Source of the DNA: Deuterostichococcus epilithicus
Lineage: Eukaryota > Chlorophyta > Trebouxiophyceae > Prasiolales > Stichococcaceae
Assembly (NCBI GenBank): GCA_033439295.1
Contig: JAVTLE010000011.1
Span: forward strand, 248,082 to 312,081
DNA: 64,000 nucleotides
Reading direction: 5' to 3'
The notes below the pieces were generated by a model. That model was not told the origin of the DNA and made no database searches. It saw nothing but the letters and a program-made list of their open reading frames with translations. Positions 39,501-51,700 of this stretch are shown one piece after another (the first letter of the stretch is position 1; the number at the start of each line of letters is the position of its first letter). A program made the position numbers and the translations under genes.

Positions 39501-42176
39501 ACGCGATTAGGAATAGCGTAACCATCTGCATGCTGTCTTCTGCGGGTGCAGTGCTCAGTGATGCGAGCCCGGCAGATCATCCTCTGAAAGCTGCTACAGT
39601 AGATGTCTCACTCAGGTCAAGGCTGGTGAGGCGCTCGCACAGCCGCCGCAGTGCGGCGCGTCTCGGCGCATCCGCCACATTGAAGCGGCTCCACCGGCTG
39701 CGCAGGCGACTCAGGTGCGGTAGCATTTGCTCCAGGGTTTCGAGGATGCTGTAGCCAACCCTGCATGGCACGGAAGGATATCCTGCTGCGCCAAGTCAGC
39801 ATGTGCGGGCTGAGCTGTACAGCCAGCTGGCAAGCGGCAAGGTGCTGCCCCGCCCCTGTTGACAGTACCGGCAGTGTGGCAGGCAGGTCTCTCTCTGTCT
39901 AGATTCCGCGCACTGATGACCAGCCAACAGATGCAACGTTCCCAAAACGACCCGCATCTGAGATGCCAAGCACATATAGACTCGCATACAAGCACCATAC
40001 AATGCCATGACGAGCAGATGGGCCGACTCCCCCAGACAGCCCAGACAGCACGACAGGGCTGCAGAATGGCATGTTGGGACGACTTACACGCACCCGACGC
40101 TCGTGTCAATGACGCCGTCGAGGGTCAGGCTGCGCAGCATGCCAAGCCGAAAGCAATACAGCGTCGCCCACACCAGGTGTGAGGCCTGCACATGCGGGCG
40201 GCAAACCTCACGCACAACTGTGTTGTGACCTTCCCAGCCTGCCTGACAGGCGATGCCTTGGTCAACCCACAGAGGTGCATGCAGGAGAGAGTTGCTGCAC
40301 GTCTTATTGTCTCATGTCTCTCCTGACCACAGGATGGCCGCTACTTTGGGCTGTTCGTGTTGCCCCATGCATGCATGCTACGACCGGTAGCAGGCCTGCT
40401 TGCCGCATGGCAGTTTGGCCCTCAGGGCTGATGGCATTTCGTCCCTCGAGTGCTGATCACCTGGCATGCTGAACTGCCGGAGGAACTGCCGGAGATCTCC
40501 AGAGCAGTCGGCCCCCCAAGGGACGCCGGCGCATCCAATTTGCCAGGCGCAGTGGCACAGCAAGCGCGACTCGGCCTCAGGCCCAGCAGGACCAGCGCCG
40601 CCTGCCATTCGTCGTAGTCAGCATTGGCGGGCCATTCCAGCCGCAGGCGCCGCACGGAGCTGGGAAGCAGCGGGCCACCACTGCCTACAGTGCAGCATGC
40701 ATGATGTCAGTGTGCAGCACGGGTGGCGCTTGTGTGCACAGTGAATCGCACAGCGTGAGGCAGTCCGTGCCATGTTCGAAGGGATGCCTGTGGCGGAGTT
40801 TGCATTTAATTTATGCTCAGGCCATCGCATGCGCCAACTTGGAGCCTTGCGAGAGGGTTGACATGCAGAATGCAGCTCGTGAGGCATGCTGTCGTCTCAT
40901 GCGAACCACACATACCAGGAGCGGTCTGCAGTCTTGCGGTGGCACGACACAGCGACTCCACTGCTGTCCTACCGAGCGCCACCCGCTGGCAGCCTGGCGG
41001 CACCTGTGGCAGCAGTGCCGAACACAGTCTGCATGCAAATGACCCAGCAATGTGCGCAGTCACGACAGCACAGATCAGCCTGTCAGCTGAGCAGCCACAC
41101 TGTGCGTTCCCCTCCCCTTGTCGCTGGTCAAATCGCTGGTCAAATCGGAAACCCCTTCCTTCGTGTCAGATGCGTGTGTAATATCGGGATACAGCAGCCC
41201 GCAGTAGAGGCCCGAGCCCGTGGACAGCCCGAGCTCAGCAGCGCACCGCAGACAGTGCCGATACCAGTGCCGCCCTGGCATTCTTCCGCGCTCGTCTGCC
41301 GCCGCGATGCCACAGCAGCACCTCGCCTCTAGGCGCAAAAGAGACTGATAGCAGGCCGCTGCTGCCGCTCTCTGCCACCTGGCAGTTGCTGCGATGTGTG
41401 AAGTGTGACGTCATTGTCGGCTGGCTGCTGCAACCACTGGGACAGAGCTTCTCTATGTGCTTGAGTATTCAAGTAAGGCCTCCCGCTCATGCGGCCCCTC
41501 AGCATGCTCGTGACAGGTGTGGGCATCAGATCACACCACTCTGCGGCATCGAGGACTTGCCTGAGGCACGCCTCAAAGCCGCGCAGCTGCGCGGCTGGCG
41601 CTGGCGCGGCACCAATGTGGCTGAAGGCCAGTTCTGGAAGCTCTGGGGCACAGTTCCACACATGCTTCCGCCAGCCTCTGCAGTATAACAAGCAGCAATA
41701 ATTAATTCTGGAAAGCAGTGGTGCGGCCGAAACAGCAGGGTTGTGGTGCGGCCAGAATGACGGGGCGTCATGACCATGGCAGCATGGCTGCCTGGAAACG
41801 ACCCACTGATAGGCAATTTCGCACGATGTTCAAAAAGAAAGCGTTGCCAGCTATTGTCCCTCAGCGATGCTGCTGTCGCTGTCCAACAAAGCTGCGGCAC
41901 TCACCTGCAGACGGCCGCGGCGCTCATGACGTCTGCAGCTGCCAGCAGGCTTGGTCTCTGTGCAAAGACGACAGCCACTGCATCCTCGCACACGGCTGTG
42001 CTCGCTGCATCAGCGCGTGTGTTGTGAAAGGGTGATGCAGTACCGGCCTGCATTTGGGTTCGCACTGCTGACGGTCCCGACAAGAACGGATGGTCCGCCC
42101 CACCAATCTGAGGCGGTTTATGCGCTGCTTCACTGACGGCCGAATTCTGCTGATCACGGCGTTGTTGACGAAGCAT
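36530..42176 (-). CDS. F-box / leucine-rich-repeat protein
   Basis: Likely substrate receptor of an SCF ubiquitin ligase. Transcribed from about 42176 (MLRQQRRDQQ). Exon 1 is 41905-42176 and ends VMSAAAVC; exon 2 begins at 41677 (GWRKHVWNCAPELPEL); the joined LCEDAVAVVF...AVCRGWRKHVW fits the F-box pattern in phase. LRR-like exons follow, seen around 40430-40680 (VRRLRLEWPANADYDEW), 40085-40150 (MLRSLTLDGVIDTSVG), 39580-39770 (LTSLDLSETSTV), 39150-39390 (MKALRLGGSNMLL), 38680-38790 (VRRLSIGAGAGAAP), 38260-38430, 37770-37990 (RLTALNVRSIDPC, LRRLDLRGV), 37320-37620 (ALTRLSLSRLKV) and 36960-37080. The last exon, about 36530-36735, ends in an acidic tail rich in Glu/Asp. Individual splice sites in the LRR part were not all resolved; a single gene is inferred from strand and repeated LRR content. 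Confidence 0.7.
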
Positions 42177-42668
42177 ACTGTGCTGAGAAACTGAACGAGG
42201 CTCTGCAGTTACCGTCGAGAGCACGCAAGGACCGAGGCACAATATGTGCCTGGTAAAGCACCGAAGTGCTTGCAAGACCCCACATGCTCCTTACAAACGA
42301 TGTGTTCACGATAAAACCAGGCACCTAACACGCAGGGGGGACCCGTTTAACGTGAAAAGAGATCTGACTGTGGCTCGTTTGTCCATGAATCCTTCAAATG
42401 TGGCGTCAAATCTGGCGGTCGGCGAAGTGAGGCCAGACAAAAGAATGAACCGAGATACCCTCCAGATCCTTTGAAGAAAGGTCGGTTCTGGCACCATTTG
42501 TCACTGCTTTTGAACCTTCATTATCACCGCTTGCACCAAGAGTGATCCTGCAGTCTGCAATGCCAAGCTGCAGCTCTGCAATTTGCGCGTTGCTGGCGCC
42601 AGTGGCGCGACAGCGACTTCACATCTTTGCCCAGCGTCCATAACGCGGCTGCTGGGTGCGCACCACCG
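42177..42668. other. Intergenic region between pyridoxal kinase and the F-box gene
   Basis: Lower GC than the genes. Holds the pyridoxal kinase 3' UTR (TGTAA on the minus strand at 42291-42295, 374 bases past its stop) and the F-box promoter. A 9-bp inverted repeat (GTGCCTGGT / ACCAGGCAC) spans about 42246-42327. No tRNA fold was found. Confidence 0.5.
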
Positions 42669-45313
42669 TTATCTCTGTCGCGACAGTGGCACTGGCATGA
42701 TGTCGAAGGTGTCTGGTGACGGGTCCGCAATGTACTGCTGGCTCTGCACCAGCCGCAGCTCCCGCTGCCGGCAGTTCTGCACAACAATACCAGGAAGGAT
42801 TTCAGGGAGGAAACTGGCCTGCACACCCAAGGCTGTTATGCTGGGCTGGGCCGGGTTTGTAGCAATCTGCACAGACTGCATCGGCAGGACCAAGCATCCA
42901 GCAGACGAAAAAGCAGCTTTTCTTGTGCAGCTCGGCAACATGTGGCCGGTCCAGTGGCACCGGCACTTAGAGGCACCCTTCCAAAGCGTTTGCAGGACAG
43001 GCGTCGCAGCACGCGCCAGCGGCGGGCACTCCTCGTTCCAGCAGTCACCCGGGCAACTCCAACTGCAGCTGAAGGTGACTTGGGGCAGAAGAGCAGCCGC
43101 ACCTGCGCGGTGCGCTCTGCGGAGAGCGCGGCCGGGCCGGCGGCCGCGGCGGTGATCTTCAGGACACCCTGCAGCGCCGCGACCGCGTGCACCACTGCTT
43201 CCTGCAGCCGTCCCGGCCGGCGATGCGCCCAGCCCAGCAGCAGCGCCGCCATGGCGTCGCCTGTGCGCAACAGGCAGCCCGTCTTGCGATGGTGAAGCTG
43301 CCGCACTGTGGGCAACAACGCAGGGTGTTGCAGTTTTCTAAGATAGCCGGTGGCAGCACAGGTTTCCGTGGAGCCGATGCCCCAAGTAGGCTCCGTAGTC
43401 TCGTATGCCGCACGCCCTCGGCACAAATCCGCAGGCACGTGAAGACATGCGCAACCCGGTCGTCGTCCCTGAGAAGCGGCTGCAGGGGGAATCCCATCAT
43501 GTGCCACACTCGCTCCTCTGCAAAGTGATTCTTGGGCAGCAAAGCACACCTGGACCAGCGAAGTCGGGCACAGCCAGGCGCCTAATGAGCAGCTTGAAGC
43601 GCTGCGGACTGCCGTTGTTCTGCGGCAGCGTGGTGCTCGCCACTAGTAGCAGGTGCTCTTCGTCCGGCGCTGGCATGCTGGTGATGATCTGCGGCAGGGA
43701 AAGCAGGGAATGGACTGCGGATGCACATGCAGCCTTTGCCAGTGATTGGATGCCGTCAAAGCAGACATGCGCCTGCTGTAAGCCTCAATGTTTCTGACGC
43801 TTAGCATGGCAAGAACTCAAGGCCATAGAAGGCAAACCCTCGTTGACTGCTGCGCCCTTCCGGACCATGGAGTGTGAAGCATCGCTGACATGGACCCAGC
43901 AGCAGCGCGTCCACGCTCGAGAGACGGCACCAGCGCAACGCTCCCGCAGCCGCAGCATTGGACATGATCTTTAATCCAACTTCGAGAGAAACAAGAAGCC
44001 AGACAGCGGCGGAAAGCCGGGGCGCACCACGGTATTTGGCCCCAGTTTGTGCAGCTCCCGGCAGGCCGCCAGCGCGTCCGCTTCATCATTTATTCGCATT
44101 CCCGTCAGCTGCTCCGCTTCAAAAGCGTTGGGCGTCAACGTCGAAGCCAGCGGCGCTATCAAATTGCGGTACAGAGGGACCAGCTCCGCCGGCAGGAACA
44201 GCTTGCCATTATCGCCCATGACTGGATCGCACACTGTGGGGCAGACATGAAAAGCAGTGTCGATCTGGCCTCTGGCCTCACACCATGCTGCTGCCGATCC
44301 CCAGTCTTGGCTGCAGGTGCTGTGGTTAAAGTCAGCCGTCTACCAGCATCCAGGGGCAGTTGCACCATTGCAGCCGCTGCAGCCATGAGGCGCTGGCAGA
44401 GTGCCTGCAAGAGGCAGCAAATGGCAGGGAGGTCAATCGGTACACCCATTCGAGAGCTGAAGGTCAGAGCTCACCGTACTGCAGGTCAGGATTTTGTTTC
44501 CGCAGACGCTGCACAAGGTCTGCTACAGCCTCCAGCATGCTTGCTGTTCCGATGTAGCCTGCAAAGTAATAAACAAATAAAAGACAAAGTCGCTGCAGGG
44601 TGGGAGGCGGTCGCTGTACGAAGTTTGGCAAACCTGCTGCCTCATCACAACCTAGCAACACCACGCGAAGGTTACACCACTGCGGAAGAACCACTCAACA
44701 GCATGTTCCACTGCAGCAGCCTCAATGACCGCCTTCCGCCACACACCACCCGCCGCCGCCATCTGTGCCGTGGCTCACCGACAGCTGGAAGATGCGCATG
44801 CACTGCTGCCCCTGGTCCCAGCGTAAAACGGCCTTTGCACCGTTCCAGCACCTGTGAGTAGGTAGTCGTAGTGCAGCAGCCCGTTGTCGGCCATGCCATC
44901 GACGAGCTCCATCAACTGCTCCCCATCCAGGCGCTGGCCTTTCACCACAGGGTACCCGCCATGGTTGGAGAACTGCACGCTGTTGATTGCGTCTGCCTCC
45001 AGGCCCAGCAGCTGCGCGTGCAGTGAGGTGCAGGGTTCAAGCGGCGTCATTGGTCACGTGCCTTGGGAAGTGGCAGTGGGCGCATGGCGGCAGCACCGGC
45101 GCCGTCACTTCGCGATTGCAGCTGCTTGCAAACAGTGCTCTGACACAGAGATTGGGGCTTTGCTGCACGTCTCAATGGAGGATCATGTCTCAATCGCTGC
45201 AGTGACGACATTACCTGCAGAATGAAGACCGCACATCGGTTTCCAACATATCCGCTGACTGTGTGCGACTGGACGCTCAGCACGCGGGGAGTGTCTTCCA
45301 TAGCGTCCAGCAT
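42669..45313 (-). CDS. Pyridoxal kinase
   Basis: Phosphorylates pyridoxal, pyridoxine and pyridoxamine in the vitamin B6 salvage route (PfkB/ribokinase superfamily). Eight exons, all GT-AG with matching phases (in order of transcription): 45215-45313, 44852-45011, 44475-44558, 44028-44233, 43550-43688, 43103-43260 and 42669-42776 were placed. The product reads through VLSVQSHTVSGYVGN, NSVQFSNHGGYPVVKG, HYDYLLTGYIG, YVCDPVMGDNGKL, LTPNAFEAEQLTG, and the active-site block GPGDAMAALLLGW holding the catalytic Asp. About 300 residues, as usual. The start MLDAMEDTPRVL at 45313 matches cytosolic kinases. An Arg/Ser/Ala-rich stretch runs in frame upstream, with an in-frame ATG at 45604, so a plastid- or mitochondrion-targeted longer form is possible. 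The seven placed exons already give a continuous protein; no eighth is required. Confidence 0.94.
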
Positions 45314-45751
45314 ATCCGGAGGTTTGTTGCCACTCCCTGCTGCGGCTGCAGCGGAGATAATCTGCCTGCCGCGGCGCCGTGCTTGGAGGACGCCGTGTGC
45401 ACCGCCTCTGGCAGAGGTTGCCCGGCAGCAGCGCGATGCGTGACCGAAGGTAAATGTCGATGTCCGCAATGGACATACCTGCTTCTTACAAGGTGGAACG
45501 GCGCACAGCGCAGCTGCACCGCGTCGGAGAATTGGGTCAATGCCACCAAGCGAATCAATGTCCTTCCGTCCGCACGGTGGCTTTTTATTGACGCCGAATA
45601 ACATCAATTCGCCTCTTGCTTGCAATAGGATATTGTGTTTCGCAGCAGAGAAGCTCTGGAGCAGCTGGGCGCATACCCTACGGCACGTGAGCGAGCTAGC
45701 ACCGGATGTGCTCAGCAGTCCAGCATATGCCAGACTCTACATTCTGTCGCC
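45314..45751. promoter_or_regulatory. Divergent promoter between pyridoxal kinase and the R3H/G-patch gene
   Basis: 438 bp separate the two start codons on opposite strands, so the promoters must share this space. If the pyridoxal kinase start is at 45604, only 147 bp remain. No specific element identified. Confidence 0.6.
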
Positions 45752-48700
45752 ATGCCGCGCAAGTCAAAGTCGAGAGGCGACAAGTACGGACCGGTGGCCC
45801 GCCGACGGCGTGGCCGGCCAGCAGCGCCCAAGGCCCCGGAAGCTCGTGCAGCTAACAAAGGCCCAGCTATCACCCTGGACGAGCTCATGGTGTGTCACAT
45901 GTCAAGAGACGCAGACATCATCAATAAGAAAGAGGACACCACATTGCTGCACTACTCTGCGCTCGCTCGGGGTTCGTATCAACTTGCTCGGCGACGCGAA
46001 CCCGTGCGCCAGCACCTGTTTGGCAGTATCTGTAGCACCACATCGTCTGCTGGCGCAGCCATGGACACGTTCCAAACACATTGATACAATGATCAAGCTG
46101 GACAGCAGGCGCCCTGACTTTCTGAAGGGTGCGGCACTGTGCCCCCTGGCGCTGCACCTACATTCGAAGACCATTCGCTGCTCAGGAGGGCTACAGCGAC
46201 GAGGGAGATGGCGGTGGCGTGCTTCGAATCGGCGGCGTGGCCATTCGGACGCAGGCAGATGGCGCGGTCCAGCATGTCAGGCGCCGTGGTGCCCGACCGG
46301 CGTCCCCGACAGCGGTGCGCATGGCATGGCAACCTTCTGCGTCAAGCTGCGAGCACTCGGGTGTCACCTCTTTCCCAGCACAGCGTCCACAACCGTCGCG
46401 GCGGACGGCCACAGATGCAAGCGTGGAGGAGCATACCACCCGCAGGGGCAGCAGGCGGTGCTGGGTTCGCCGCAGGGCGGGCTGACGCTGGAGTCGGGCG
46501 CCTGGGGCGAGCACAGCGACTCGTCGAGCGACGGCGAGGAGTCGGGGCTGCAGGACTTCATCGCCAACCTGGCCGCCCAGCGCAGCAGCAGCGGGGTGCG
46601 CATTTGGTTTGCAAAGGTGCAGGTTTGACAGCATGACTTCCAACGCTGCAGCAGCGGGTCGCTGCAGGGTTTCACCGCCAAGCTGGCCGCCCAGCGCAGC
46701 TGCAGCGGGGTTTGAGACACTGCGTTCACATGAACCCAGCCAGAAAGACAGGACGTGGCTTCGATTTGATATGCACGTCTCGCCGGTCGAGAGGGCCATA
46801 CTGCATCCCCATGCTGTGGTATTAGGCAGACAAGCACTTGCTGGTCTTGGGTTTGCGCAGACGCTTGGCTGGCGTCACTTTGATCCTACTGCTCGAAGAC
46901 CTCGGCTCACTTTCGCGGCAAGCTCCCCGCCCTGCAACCCGCAGCAGCACCGAGGGCCTGGTGTACGCCATGGACGCCCTCCGGATCCCATTCCGCTCAT
47001 CCATGAAGTGTTCGACACTTGCCAACTTCACGGTGTGCAGTGCCGCAGGAGTTCGAGCTACGAGGGCGTGGCAGAAGCCGTGGAGCGCTTGGGGCGCTCC
47101 GACATCATTTCCCGGTCCCTGTTCCGCCTGTCTGAGCCCGTCTTGACGTCTTTGTCACTCTGGGCATGCGAACCGCAGGAGTACGAGGGCCTGGCGGATG
47201 CCATGACGCGCTTTGCACGCACCGACATCGGCGACGCCGGCGCACCCGAGGACGTCTGCGGTGAGTTTCATGAATCGCTTTAGGGTTTAGAGTTAGGCTG
47301 AAGCACAGCTGCCGCCGAGGCCTGCTGCCTCAGCATCCGTCACACCAGCTGCGGGGCAGGGCCTGTGGCGTCAGTCTGAAGGGCGCTTCCACACGAACAT
47401 TTGCATGAGCGGGCCGTGCAGACGAGCGGTGCAGACGGCGGCCGCCAGAGCCAAACCAGCCACTTCAGGGGTTCTGCCGCCGCTGCAGCTGCGGGGGAGG
47501 AGGCGGCCGGCGGCCTTGTCGGCGCCGGCAGCAGCGACTCGGGCGACGACACCTCGACAACGGAGGCGGCCTCCGACGCCGCGTTCAGCCTCAGCGACAG
47601 CGACGGCGGCGGTGGCGGGCCTCGCGGCTGGCCAGCAGACATCGTGGACGCAGGCTTCCCAGGTCTGAACTTGTTAAGTCAGGTCTGTGGACGTGTTCAG
47701 TCGGGCCTTCTTCAAGCAAAACCTGTTCTCACCAGCCCGGCAGCGGTCTGGCCTGGCAGCGACCGGGCACGCCGGAGCTCGCTGGCAGCTTTAGGTCGCG
47801 CGCAGCAGTCCTGACAACACCGTTCTGTGCCACTCACCGCAGGCGGCGCCTCAAAGCGGCGCAAGGCGGACCGCGGCGGCGCCGCGGGGNGGGGGNCGCC
47901 GGGGGGTCGGGGGCAGCCAAGAAGGCACGCAAGGCCGCGCTGCGGGCTGCGCGCGCCGAGCGCCGCGGCTTCGACCTGGCGGCCGTCGACGGCCTGCTTC
48001 GCGACTTCGTGGCCATGGACGGCGACCTCATGGTGGGGACTGCCTGGCACATTTTGTGCAGGTCTCAGGCTCCGCTGCTGGAACGCCGCGGCGTCGACTG
48101 GCGGCATTCGACGGCCTGCTTTGCAGCGTTGTCGCCCATGGACGGCGACCCCTGGCGGATCCCGGGCTGCTGTGATTCCTTACTGTGGGCCGATTAGCAT
48201 CTGGCATACGCCCGCACCGTCTGGAAGCACAGAGCACCTGCGGCTCCAGATTGCCTGCTTCTACCGACGCGGCTGGAAAGCGTCCCAGGTACAGCGCATG
48301 TCGCCACTCCGTGGCCAGCAACGACTCAGGACAGCGCCATGACGGCCCAGCTCACATGTGCCTCCCACTTCCCGCGCAGGGCCTGGCGACAAGGGCGGGC
48401 AACCACGGGGTTGCCTCGGCCAGAAATCCTTGCCAGAGAGCGCAATAAGGTGATGCTTAGCAGAGTGTAAAACGTCCTCTGACCCTGCAGCCCCCACCGC
48501 GCAGGGCCTGCCGACCAAGGTGGGCAAGCACGAGGGCGCCGCGGTGCAGCGGCTGGCGGCGCTGTACGGCCTCAAGTGCAGCACGCAGGGCTCTGGCAAA
48601 AAGGCGACGCTCATGGTGACTCGTGTGCACCCTGAACCCTCCCCAGCCCGCCGCTCGGCGGGCTCCGGCTCGCGCATCTGCGCTGGCATCCAGGCCACAC

Positions 48701-51700
48701 ACCCTGCACGATCATGCTGGCCTTGGACGGTGGTGTGGCCCTGCGCCACTGCGCCGGAGGCGCTCCGGCGGGCACAGGGCGCATTGCAAATCTGCTGGGA
48801 CACATGCAGACAGCATTTGCAGCATTGCGCAGCTCTGAGCTCGGTCCGCGTCGACCGCGCCTCTCAGGCCACCCGAGTACCGAGCCCTACACATGCCTTG
48901 ATGGACCCGGGATGGTCACGTCGCAGGTGGCGTCGACGCGGCACACGGCGATGCCGGAGGGCGAGGCGGCGGAGCGCGTGCGGGAGATGCTGCGGCGGGA
49001 GGCGGCGCTGCAGACGCGCGGCTCGCGGCTCGGCAGGCTGGCGCCGGGCACGACGCCCCCCGNGCAGCAGCAGCAGTATGCTGGTGGCGGCAGCGGCGGC
49101 GGCGGGCGGGGCGATGGCCGCGGCGGCCGCCGCGGCACGCCCAACTCTGGCGGCGAGCTCTCTGGCGCTCGTTGTGCGGGGCAAAGCGCCCTGAGTCTCC
49201 TGGCCGCAGGCGATGCGTGCCCTTTGCTGGCGGCATGTCGTGGCGGCCGGTTCAAAGGCCCATGCTGCGCTCCTGTTGCATGCAAGCACACGATGCAGGC
49301 GCCGCGCTTTCTATCAAGTTCCCAACCAGCCTCAAAGTCCGACCGTGTGCTGCAGGTCGCGGCGGCGGCAGCAAGGGCAACTGGAGGGCGCGCTTTGGGG
49401 TGCACCCCAACGGGGCGCCGCCTCCGACGCCGGCGTACCTGCAGCCCATGAACTTCGTGTCCAGCGGCACCATGCAGGTCCGCTTGTCTCTGATATAACA
49501 ACTAGTCCATCGCCGATAAACCCCTCTATATTCCTCATTGAGCTTTCAAGCCGCAATGCATCTGCTTCCATGTTCCTGTGGGCATGGTGCACCGAAGCCG
49601 CGCCAGCCGCCATGCCCCTGCACCTGCAGCTGGCTGGCTGCTGTAGCCCTCCGAGCGTTGAGGTGCTTCATGCTGCTCGGATCTCCACGGTGCATGCAAG
49701 GCCTGATGCATGATGCGGGCATGCTGCTAGCGATGCTGACGTGTGGGCATTGCGGCCGGTATCTGCACCAGATGCACCAGCATGCCTGTTGCTGGGGAGC
49801 CGCCCTCTGCGGCGCTGGGAGGGAGCCGTGTTTTGCGCGCTACCCTGAAAGCTGATCAGCGCCGGCCCTTCTGCGCTGCACAGCCGACTGAGGAGCGCGT
49901 GGTCAACTACACGTCGAGCTTCAGGCAGCAGGAAGCGGCGGAAGCAGGCGCCGACGCCCCGCCACTGCCCATCGCAGACAACCCGATGGCCATCGCCGAC
50001 GAGGGTGCATTGCTTGGTGCTGCCCCACACTCAAATGGAGGCTGCAAACCCGCACAGGCATGCAGCTGTGCATGTACTAGGTATTCCAGGACCAGAGGCG
50101 AAGGCAGCCGTCCGGCCTGCTGTCCTGCCATCTGTCTGCTCAGCGCCTTCCATCGAAGCTGACTCCCCGTGCATCACAGTCGCACTCCCTGAACTGCCAA
50201 TGCGCTGGCTGCGCTCCAGGCGTCTCACCTCAGACGCGTCACCATGTGACTGCTCCCCGTTGGTGTGGCGCAGGCGACGCGGACGCCGTCACGGACGTCA
50301 CTCACGGCATGGGGCTGCACCGAGGCCTCGGCTTTGCAGCGACGGACCTTGCGGCAACCGACCTTGCGGCACCGGCGGACACGCGAGGGGCTCCGACCTT
50401 CACGCCATCCGGCTCGGCCTCCGCCCGTGCTGATGCCGCTGACGGCGCCGCGATGCTCACAAGCGCCGCAGAGTCGATCGGAGGAGACAGCAGCGGCGGC
50501 GGCTGCTGCGGCAGCGGAAGCCCCGCCAGCAGTGCCGCCGCGCCGAGCAGCGACACGGGGGCCGCAGGCGGCGCGGCGCCGCAACCTGACGCAGCGTCCC
50601 ACGGCAACGGCGGCGGCGGCGGTGTGCCGCGCTTCCTGTATGACGTCGCCTTCAGCCCCGGCCTTGGCTTTGCGGGCCTCGCCTTGGGGGCGGCGGCGGA
50701 CGGCGCAGCAGCGGACGGCGCGGCCATGCTTGGAACAGAAACTCCTCCTGATACCATAAATCCGTCTCAGCCGCCGCTCCTGCGGCAGCCATGGCTGGGC
50801 ATAGCGGAACCGGCCGCGGCGGCGGCCGTGGCCGCGGCGCTCGCGGCGGAATATGCCGGGGCAGACGCCTAGGCGGCTGCGGCAAAAGGCCGCAGCGCGC
50901 CGCTGCCGCCGCGGCCGCACGGTGCTGTCGGGGGCCGGCCGTCAGACATTGCACCGCCGGCCGTCCCCACGGCAGCTCCGGCCGCGTCGCTGCGCTGGTT
51001 CGACGACGACGCCGCGGTGGCGGACTCTTGCACTGCAGCGCAGCGCATGGAGACGGGGGCCGCTGCAGCAGTAGCGGCGGCGGCGTCGCCAGACAGCGGG
51101 ACGACCGCCGCGGCGCTGCAGCGCGACCTCTCGCGGGCTGCTGCGGAGCGGCGCAGCATCGGCGCGTCGCAGCCGATGGAGGTGGCCGCGTCAGAGGAGG
51201 CGCAGGCGGCCGGCCGGCGGCCGGCCATCGGGCTCATGACGCCCAACGAGACCGCCGCTCAGGTTTTTAAACCCTACACCTTTAAACTGTTTCCAAGTTT
51301 GCATGTTCACCCAGTTGAGATTGGGACCCTCCCAGCCTCTGACGTCCGACCGCAGCTGCAGCGCACACGCGCTGCGCCTGCTGCAGGGTGAAGCTTCACC
51401 ATGCCTCGACGAGGGCCGGGCCGCACGGTGCCGCGCGCCGCGCAACCGGCGCGCCTCCCTGGTCGTCTCGGTGCATCGCGGTGGCTCAGGCGCTTCCCCT
51501 CCAAGGGGGGATGCACGGCAGGCGAGAAGACAGCGGAACCGGGAGAGACAAATGAAGTTCCAAATGTCCAACCGCCTGTCTGGCTGACGTCCGAAATCCT
51601 GGTCGCCCTTTGCTGTGGAAGGTGCGGAAGGCGCGGAAGAAGGAGCTCAAGCTGGCGCGGCGCGCGGCGCGCGAGGCCAAGCTGCCGGGCGGCCCGCCTT

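Noticed and set aside
42246-42327. Possible tRNA or structured RNA around a 9-bp inverted repeat
   Set aside because: No cloverleaf, no T-loop TTCGA in the right place, and stem spacing does not fit a tRNA.
43159-43542. Open minus-strand frame inside a pyridoxal kinase intron
   Set aside because: It overlaps a well supported intron (43261-43549) and breaks the kinase frame if retained.
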